Shown: positions 56,825-64,000 of the stretch, piece after piece
Layout: each line of letters opens with the position of its first letter
Position numbering within the stretch: position 1 is the stretch's first letter
Source: Coniella vitis
Lineage: Eukaryota > Ascomycota > Sordariomycetes > Diaporthales > Schizoparmaceae
Direction of reading: 5' to 3'
Assembly: GCA_011317545.1 (NCBI GenBank)
Contig: WUJK01000004.1
Location: forward strand, 682,001-746,000
DNA: 64,000 nucleotides
The notes under the pieces: generated by a model
Databases searched by the model: none
The model's input: the letters and a program-made list of their open reading frames with translations, nothing else
Told to the model about the DNA's origin: nothing
Position numbers and translations under genes: made by a program

Positions 56825-57431
56825 ATGCGAGCATTCATTCTCTTGTCGGCCACATGCGTCGGCTATGCCCTCGCTGCTCCGCAATCAGCTACCTCATCCG
56901 CAACGTGCTTTGACGCTGGAGACTGCCTTCTTTCCGTATGTTTACCCTTCATCTGAGAACACACAGACTATCTCATTTCAATATACGCAAGAAATGAAGC
57001 TAATCTTCTTACTTAGGGCGGCGGCACATGTGACAAGGCAGCGGGACAACTCACCGGGTAAGCCATTCGTAGCGCCATGAATCGAGTGTCGTGGAGCATC
57101 TCTCATTCGCAATGACCAACAACATGCCCAGACAAGAAAACCCCATAAAGCAGAGATGATTTCCCAACTAACAACTCTACTCACAAACAGAACATGCAAT
57201 AAGTCCTCCGAGACTGCTGGAGCAGGCCAGAGCACAGGCAGCACAGCCTCGCCAACTGGCACAGCAGCAGATCCCTTGAGTGGACTGTTCGCAGGTTTAT
57301 CGGGCGGTGCCGCTGGGGCTGCAGGAGGTGCTGCTGGTGGGGCAGGTTCGGCGGCGACGGCGCCACCAGCGGGACAGCAGACAGGGGATTTGTTAAATGG
57401 AGTTCAGCCGATACCTGCTGGCGTTCTCTGA
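56825..57431 (+). CDS. Small secreted four-cysteine protein, effector candidate (130 aa)
   Basis: Three exons (56825-56935, 57017-57057 and 57191-57431) join in frame. The introns are 81 nt and 133 nt, and the second has an AACTAAC branch site. Residues 1-18 (MRAFILLSATCVGYALAA) form a clear signal peptide. The mature protein has exactly four cysteines (Cys28, 34, 42 and 53; spacing C-x5-C-x7-C-x10-C), which could form two disulfides. A Gly/Ala-rich tail (GGAAGAAGGAAGGAG) and a Pro-containing end follow. Small size, secretion and paired Cys are typical of fungal effectors or surface proteins. The Gly/Ala tail could also anchor it in the cell wall. No homologue is recognised. The surroundings are gene-poor. 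Confidence 0.65.
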
Positions 57432-58953
57432 GGGACAGTCTTATGCAGTGGCGACAGTGTGATAAAGGGTTCTGACTTTTGTTGGGAGTTGGGGAATGTT
57501 GGTTTGCTTGTATCGATATACCACGTTGAATGTTTTAGAACAGGTGTTGCATAACCTTGATATCATGATGAATTCCTCTCCGTTCCCGTATAGCCACAAG
57601 ATTTCCGTTATGTGGCCAAAATCAAAAGGCATTGTGAGAAGGGTGATTCCAAATCTGGAATTTGAATACATTTTGATTGCTTTATTCGCTTATGGCATAT
57701 GTATCGCTCAATATAGGTCGAACCAGATAATCGAATTGAAGCGGTTCGAACTGAGCTCACTGGTCACTCTACAACTAATTTTGAAAGCCTATGGTCATAA
57801 TGCTCCAAGTTTATCTAGAACTTGTCCAGTGCTTGATTCGTTGCTGTGGGATCAAATTGCATTAATGTCTTGTCATTCATCGAATCTAGATTGAGGCAAG
57901 GTCTACACTAACAGAGCGTAATAAGGCCCAAGAAACTCAACGAAATGTAATTTTCTCATCATATACCGAGGGCCCATCTTTCAATAATTCTGAATCCCAC
58001 ACATGAAGAGTTGGTAACGTGTGAGTTGATCCCCAAATCACCAAGCCATGACTTATAAACCCACAAACAGATAAACTGAGACATGAAACTGTGCGATAAC
58101 CGCGGATAAATTGGTATTCAGCGCCTTGGAGCGATGCTCGAGGACTTGGTGAAAACCTCCCAGGAGTCATCAGATAACAAGATCGTCATTGCAACGTGAT
58201 AATCAATTTGGTGGCCTCTCACCTGAATCTATCAGACACACTATAGGAACAGGCAAACAATCACGAACTCCGGGTTTTGGGTTCCGTGATGAGTCCCGCT
58301 CCGCAACTACTGCCGCCTATAATCCTAATTATAAATTCACGAATGCCCGATCTCCGGGGCGCATCAGTGTCACGCATCATGCTTACCCGAAGCTAAACCA
58401 ACTCTGAACCTGTGGCATGGGCTTCTGTAAATCTGCTTGTCCATTATCCTCTAGCCACAGATCCTTCTTCCCCTCTCCTGTGATTCACCTCTACCAAAAA
58501 TTCCCCCTCTACACCCTTCTTCGATATTCGTAGCAAATGGTCCGGTCCTGGCTGTTGGCCGAGGAGGGGCGTAGTCTTGTGTGCCGACCGTTTGGCCGCT
58601 GACGTCTGTCGGACCGACAAGGCGGGTTAACTCCCCGGGCCATATGCGTTGGTCTTTTGGTTGTACCGGGGTTACGTTTGCTGCATGCATATTCTCGCAT
58701 ATACATGGGATATATCAATATATATATCGCTTGTCTCCTTGAGGGGCTTGCTTCCTTTGCGATTGATCCGTATCGGCGTGCACTTCTTCTGTATCGAATT
58801 CCTTCGCGTGAACGAAGAGCAAGGGGCAACTCACACTACTTATCAAATCATAGTCTCGAGACAAACCTAAGCTTTTGCAATAAAAAAAAGAAAACAAATG
58901 AAAAAAGAAATCCAAAACCCAGAAATCAAAAGACAAGGACAGAGGATTCCATC
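57432..58953. other. Intergenic, no supported gene
   Basis: A 132-codon plus-strand frame (57496-57894) immediately follows the secreted-protein gene but lacks domain or splice support and probably lies in its 3' region. Nothing else is seen. Confidence 0.4.
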
Positions 58954-60665
58954 ATGGGCACAGAGTTCAACGTGACCAAAGAGGAGCTGATCGGCCTCGC
59001 AGACAAAGTGGTGGTGATTACAGGTAATGACAAGCCTTTTCCACACCTTTTTTTCCATCGCCACTCAGTTCTCGATTCTCATCATACGAGGTTATATCTA
59101 GGTGGATCCTCGGGCATCGGCCTCGCGACAACGGCCCTGCTCCTGGAACTCGGCGCATCGGTTGTCATCGGAGACCAAAACTCACCTCCAGACGCGCTTG
59201 CAGCCCAGTACGGCCTGAAGCTCAGCCATGACAGCCGTGACGGCGAGCAGCTGTCCACGAAAGAAGGCGACGATGTGACTGAGCCAGTGCAGGCCCCCAC
59301 CACCGAGAAAGCTGTAGGCTTGCCCACTGGCCAAAGTGCAGAGAACAGCGGCAATAACAGCAACCGCCTCACTTTTGTTCACACAGACGTCGGGAACTGG
59401 GCCTCTCTACGCGCCCTGTTCACGGCTGCAATCGCCCAGCACGGCCGCATTGACCATGTCTTTGCCGCCGCTGGGATCGGGGGGATGCGCGCTCAGTATC
59501 TGGGCGAGCAGTTCGATGTCGACACGGGCGAGTTGCTCGAGCCGGCGACGACGACGCTTGATATCAATCTGAAGGGTGTGATTAACACTGCTTACCTGGG
59601 GCTGTACCACTTTCGTCAGCTGGCGGCGGCAGCGAAGAAGCAGCAGCAGGCAACAGAAGAAGAGGAGCCAACGACAGCATCACCATCTCCTGACTTGAGC
59701 CCATCGAAGGAGGAAACGGAGACAGATGCCCATCCTACACCAGCAGCACCCCTCGAGGCAGAAGCCACCAACACTCAAACCAACGATGAAGCATCCTCAT
59801 CCCAGCCACCGCCCCCAGCCTTCTCCGGCTCCATTGTCCTTGCCGCCTCAGCAACAAGTTACATCCCTTTTCGCAACGTCGATTACGGCACCGCCAAGCA
59901 CGGCGTGCTGGGATTCATGCGGGACATCTCGATCCCCCTTGCAGAGCACTTCCACAAAGACAGCGGTATCCACCTCCGAATCAACTCCATCGCGCCCTCT
60001 TGGACCCGCTCGGCGATGGTCACCGAGGAAGCTATTGAGCGGACTGGACATGGCGGCATGTTGCAGGACGCCGAAGTGGTGGCGCGGAGTGTGCTTGTGC
60101 TCATGGCAGACGAAACGAGGCATGGCCAGGTGGTGTATTCGAGGCAGGGGAGGATGTGGGAAGCGGATGGGGCGTTTAAGCGGCTGGCGAGGGAGCTGTC
60201 TGGGGAAATAGATGAGGATGTTGTGAGTCAATTGCTTCTTTCTATACCATAGGTCTTATTCTCTCCCAAATCCTCTTTTCTTTTTTTGGAGGGGGGGGGG
60301 AGGGCTTCGTTTCGTGACAGCGTTCGTCCTGAGACTGTATGCTAACTACATGTCGGGTGTAGGTTCTCCAAGGCCTGATCAAGTACCGCATGGCAATGAT
60401 CGCCAAAGAAGAAGCAGCAAAAGCAGAGGCAGAGGCCAAAAAGACGCAACAACAAGAAGCGGAAAGCACTGAACTCCGAACTGAAGAGGTCAGCGAACAT
60501 GCTACAGTGGATAAAGAAGAAAGTAACAAAGTCCAAGGACAGCCCAAGGACGAGCAACTCAAGGAGGATGACGACGAGGTTGAAGATCTTCCCAGGAAGG
60601 AGGAGGATCATACGGAAAAGGTCCTAGTGGAGCAGCAGGCTAAGGATGCTGTTGCTGCGGCTTGA
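58954..60665 (+). CDS. Short-chain dehydrogenase/reductase with disordered insertion and acidic tail
   Basis: This is a NAD(P)-dependent oxidoreductase of the classical SDR fold, 497 aa in three exons: 58954-59023, 59102-60222 and 60363-60665. The cofactor motif TGGSSGIG is at residues 23-30 and spans the first splice junction. The NNAG-equivalent is AAAGIGG. The catalytic Ser is about residue 273 (LAASATSY), with Tyr285 and Lys289 in YGTAK. Two features are unusual. About 60 residues of Glu/Thr/Pro/Ser-rich sequence are inserted just before the strand that bears the catalytic Ser. The last 100 residues are a Lys/Glu/Ala-rich, probably helical or disordered tail. A 40-residue insertion also occurs after the second strand (residues about 65-110). 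The substrate is unknown. Confidence 0.85.
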
Positions 60666-61096
60666 GCGTTGCTCATCACGGATCGAGAGCGAGGGCACTG
60701 TCCCAATCATTGATGGCTTTCAAGAATATATCTCCCAAACACGGTTTCGCGTATTGGATGCACTTTACTTGTCCAAACGAACTGATAATTATCTTCGATT
60801 CATCCCCGCCATTGGCGAGAAACCAAGCGAGCGAATCTGCGTACACCCCAACTGAGATGATTGTCTCCCAGTAAAGTTCCATATCACAATCCCACAAACG
60901 CCTTTTTCAACCTCTTGTAGGATCTTGTATCGATTCAACAACCCCGATTTCACTTCCCAAAGAGTCTCATCTTGCGATATCCCGCAATGCATAATAGCAA
61001 GCCATTCAACAAACAATCCATGGAGCCATAGCCCCGACACAATAATATCACAAGACACAAAGGAACATCAACAAAATACTGAAAAAAACCACACCC
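60666..61096. other. Intergenic between convergent genes
   Basis: Shared 3' region of the SDR and ATPase genes. No feature is seen. Confidence 0.5.
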
Positions 61097-63262
61097 TCAA
61101 CCAGCCATGATGCTACGACCACCATCAGCAGTCACACGCTGCCGGACGCGAACCTTGAGCACGCCGTGGCTCAGCTTCTCGACCGTATCCGTACCAACAG
61201 GCTTGAGAATGGCACTCGGCGCAAACACGAGGGCTTCACCCACACGCAGCTTGACAATTTCCGCAAATAGATCCTCGCCAGGCGCAAAGTTGCCAGTTCC
61301 AGCAGCGCCTTGTCCATCACCATCGTTACCCCCATTGGCAGCACCAGCCCCAAGAGATGCGTTCTTGTCCGACTTGGTGACACCTGCAAGGTGCTTTTGC
61401 AGGGTCCGTAGCCATTCCGGTGATGTGAACCGGTGGACGATTGTGACGGAGCACAGATCCAGCAGCTTTGGGGAGATGGTGGGCTCCTGGGTGGAGATGA
61501 TAATGCGCGCGGCGAGATGGCGCTGCAGGCGAATGGTAGCGAGCAGGTTCTCTGTCAAGGCCGAGGACTCGCCGCTCTCATTCATGTATTTGTGCGCCTC
61601 GTCCAGCGCAACCACGCGGCCAATGTCCTTGTGCTGCTCGAGGAACAGCGACAGGCAGATGTTGAACAGCTGACAGGCGCTCTCAGCCGTAACACACGGG
61701 CAAGACAGGTCCACAATCGTCAGCTGGCCCGGTCGCGCGGTCCAGTCATTGCCCGGTTGCGCCGCGCTGGCCATGAAGGACTCGAGCGTATCGAGGCGCT
61801 GGTCAAGCGGGGTGCGCTGGTGGTCTGTGAGGTCCTGAGCCGCTAGGCGACGCTTGAAGGCCGTGTACTTGAAGTACTGGGCGCCCGCGGGCTGGTTCTG
61901 CTGCTCAATGCGCAGGTCGCGCAGGATGCGGTTCACAACGTGCATGTACAGCGGCATGGAGCCGCCGACCTTGACGGCCATGAGATCAACCATGCGCTTG
62001 GTGTTGAGGTCGCGCTCACGGATGCGGAGGGGTTCAACGGTGACGTTCATGTTGGCATAGGTGCGGCGCATGGTGCTGATGTTTGTGGGCGCACAGAGGA
62101 CACGCACGCTGGCGGCAGGGTTGCTGGCCAGGTAGGCCGCTTCGCAGGGAGAGCCTTTTTCGTCTGAGGTGAAGGTATCGTAGTGGAAGACGATAGCGGT
62201 CAGTGGGCGGGGAAGCTCGTTGGCGTCGGTCTTGAACAGGCAGTTCTCCAGGAGGCATGAGAGAGTGTGGCTCTTGCCGGAGCCCTGAGAGCCGCAGATG
62301 AAGGTACTCGAGGGTGCAGTCACATTGTAGTAATACATTTCCTCCGACTGGCTTGGGTGGTGGGCATCGCCGGCCAGCAAGCCGAACTGAGAAAACAGTT
62401 GGCCTCCGGCAGCGGCAGCGGCTGCTCGGATGTTCTCGGTGAAGATTGGTGCCGTCTGTATCTCGTGGATAACATCCTGCATAGCGGTGTGGGATCGCTC
62501 TAGCAGGGCGCGGCGGCGTTGAATAGTCTCTTCAGGAGCAACAAGGTTTGCGGCGCCAAAGCCAGACGGGCCGTGTGTTCCGACTGAAGCGCCGCTGTTG
62601 CTGAAGCCATGCTCGACCATCTTGAAAAGAGAGTATATAGAACTGGTTGCTGTTGACTGGTTGATACTGCTGATGGAAGAGGCAGAGCAGCTCGAAGAAG
62701 ATGAAAGCAGAGAGATTGTGGCTTTCTTGGGCTTTGTGGGTCGGTCCTCGGTGTGAAACTGGAGGGGATTTGTGGGAGTCACGTGGGAATTACCAAGCTG
62801 TGTTTTGGACATAGGATCTGTGCCCTTGTGGAGGGCATCGTCGACGTTGTTGTTGATAATGTCATTGGCGACTATGGCTTCGTACTCGCACTCAGTCAGA
62901 GTGCTATTATTTTGGCCATTAATGGGCCGTTGGTTTGCATTTTGGATGATCCTGTTAGCGGCATTCGACCTTTTCTTGTTATTGCTCTTCATGTTGCTGA
63001 GATTGTCACCAAGCATCCTGATTTTGGCATTGTTGGTGATGATTTTCAGCAAGTCGGCATTCGTGATGGTGTATTTGGTGTTGTTTATAGATTTTGGGTG
63101 CCCCTGAGGGTCATTGTCCCATGTTTGGCTCACCGCTGTTCCATTGCTGGAGCTGTCAAACAATTCACGGCTGGTACTATTCTTTTCATGCTTGTTCTTA
63201 TTCGTCTTCTTCTTCTTCTGCTTTTGTTTGCTTTTCTTTGTACTGGTCTGGAGCTCTGGCAA
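61097..63262 (-). CDS. HerA/FtsK-like P-loop ATPase
   Basis: This single-exon gene encodes 721 aa from the ATG at 63262. It is a P-loop NTPase with Walker A GSQGSGKS (about residues 322-329). Walker B is VVALDEAHKYM (about 550-560), with Asp-Glu for metal binding and catalysis. A sensor-like STQEPTISPKLLDLC is followed by HRFTSPEWLRTL. This arrangement resembles the HerA/FtsK/VirB4 group of DNA- or protein-pumping ATPases, known mostly from prokaryotes. I know similar uncharacterised genes occur in ascomycetes, but no function. The first 214 residues are Lys/Asn/Ser-rich, beginning with a poly-Lys stretch, and differ in composition from the ATPase. A start at 62620 (MVEHGFSNSG) would give about 507 aa and is a real alternative. 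Confidence 0.75.
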   Translation of the reverse strand: MPELQTSTKKSKQKQKKKKTNKNKHEKNSTSRELFDSSSNGTAVSQTWDNDPQGHPKSINNTKYTITNADLLKIITNNAKIRMLGDNLSNMKSNNKKRSNAANRIIQNANQRPINGQNNSTLTECEYEAIVANDIINNNVDDALHKGTDPMSKTQLGNSHVTPTNPLQFHTEDRPTKPKKATISLLSSSSSCSASSISSINQSTATSSIYSLFKMVEHGFSNSGASVGTHGPSGFGAANLVAPEETIQRRRALLERSHTAMQDVIHEIQTAPIFTENIRAAAAAAGGQLFSQFGLLAGDAHHPSQSEEMYYYNVTAPSSTFICGSQGSGKSHTLSCLLENCLFKTDANELPRPLTAIVFHYDTFTSDEKGSPCEAAYLASNPAASVRVLCAPTNISTMRRTYANMNVTVEPLRIRERDLNTKRMVDLMAVKVGGSMPLYMHVVNRILRDLRIEQQNQPAGAQYFKYTAFKRRLAAQDLTDHQRTPLDQRLDTLESFMASAAQPGNDWTARPGQLTIVDLSCPCVTAESACQLFNICLSLFLEQHKDIGRVVALDEAHKYMNESGESSALTENLLATIRLQRHLAARIIISTQEPTISPKLLDLCSVTIVHRFTSPEWLRTLQKHLAGVTKSDKNASLGAGAANGGNDGDGQGAAGTGNFAPGEDLFAEIVKLRVGEALVFAPSAILKPVGTDTVEKLSHGVLKVRVRQRVTADGGRSIMAG

Positions 63263-64000
63263 GTCTAGATATGGTGAGTTACTTGTGTCAGCAGGGCACT
63301 AAGACGGTGGGCAGTAGACAATTGGATACGCACGGTTCATAACGGAATATTTTGTGCTAGGGCAGGATGTCTGTGTCTTTGGTTGAGCCCAGATGTGGAA
63401 AAGAAGCAATATCTGTGTGTATAACCTTTTTAGAGGCAGTTTGAGGATCGCAAGGTGGGAAAGTTCTGAGAGAAATTTTGGCAACAATAGTTTGATGGTA
63501 TGGACAAATAAAGCTGCAAAAGGAACTTTTAGAATGCGCTCGAACCACTTGAGGTGTTTGATATTTGAGATTGACTTGTTTGAGTTGTCAACGCGGGAGC
63601 GTGAGGCCCGCCAGTCAAAGAATGGTGATTTCCCGTGGCGACCAACGACCGTCTGTGGATGAGTCCGCGCTCTGCCGCTTGCCATGGATAAAGGAATGCA
63701 TGCGGCCTCATACCGAAAAGCGCTGAGACTCAAAAAGCGGTCAAGGGGACTAGTTTGCAAAGGGATGAGAAGACACTGTTGCACATGAAGATGGAATGAG
63801 AAAATGAGGTACCTCGTACCGGCATGCATAGTACTAACATGTGACATGGTAGATTGACAGGTTGACAGGACTCGTCCCACTCTCGGCCTTCCGGCTCGGG
63901 CCGTAGCTGCTATGGGTCCGCTAGCCAAGCCACTGTAGCTACTCCGCTGAAGCCACTAATCCACTAACCGGGACTGTCTAGGTGATTATCTCAGCCCTAA
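63263..64000. other. Upstream region of the ATPase gene
   Basis: A 209-codon minus-strand frame (63299-63928) overlaps the expected promoter and leader. It has no domain and I do not call it. Nothing else is supported up to the window end. Confidence 0.4.

Noticed and set aside
57496..57894. 132-codon plus-strand frame after the secreted-protein gene
   Set aside because: Located in the likely 3' untranslated region, with no start context or domain support.
63299..63928. 209-codon minus-strand frame upstream of the ATPase gene
   Set aside because: No domain, unlike its neighbours in character, and most easily explained as promoter or leader sequence.

Overview
The window looks like chromosomal DNA of a filamentous ascomycete (Pezizomycotina, probably Sordariomycetes). 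The evidence is the short GT-AG introns with CTAAC/CTGAC-type branch sites, the gene set (PAN3, SSK1, SEC2, TAD2, SHB17 and UBX orthologues), and a 15.4-kb repeat block carrying a saturated CpA-to-TpA signature of repeat-induced point mutation (RIP).

Region 1 (1-15441) is a nest of dead LTR retrotransposons. The outer element is Ty1/Copia-like and reads on the minus strand. Its 5' LTR ends at 15441, and its 3' LTR is cut by the window start. A complete Ty3/Gypsy chromovirus (2885-10613, 480-bp LTRs, TG...CA ends, 5-bp target duplication AGTAA) is inserted inside the Copia reverse transcriptase, just before its YxDD motif. Both elements are riddled with RIP stop codons. Each also carries a decayed plus-strand frame between its pol gene and its 3' LTR, facing pol tail to tail. 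The Gypsy copy additionally holds a tRNA-like relic. The start of each element's 5' LTR escaped RIP, while the matching 3' LTR did not.

Region 2 (15442-30047): RIP stops abruptly at 15441. Then come TAD2 (tRNA adenosine deaminase subunit), a possible small spliced gene, a protein with two GFA/CENP-V-type zinc domains, an MFS drug/proton antiporter, a tRNA-derived SINE-like dimer, a single-exon gene of the DUF7924-like, PD-(D/E)xK-like family, and a decayed gene.

Region 3 (30048-43538) is a housekeeping block: PAN3 (mRNA deadenylation), a UBX/FAF2-type ER protein, a SHB17-type sugar bisphosphatase, two small conserved-looking proteins, and the Rab exchange factor SEC2.

Region 4 (43539-64000): after about 5.7 kb without a supportable gene comes the HOG-pathway response regulator SSK1. 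A small four-cysteine secreted protein (effector candidate) follows, with a putative divergent spliced gene 84 bp away. The window ends with a short-chain dehydrogenase carrying disordered insertions and a HerA/FtsK-like P-loop ATPase. No rRNA gene, functional tRNA gene or CRISPR array was found. Exon boundaries were read by eye from splice signals and frame continuity.
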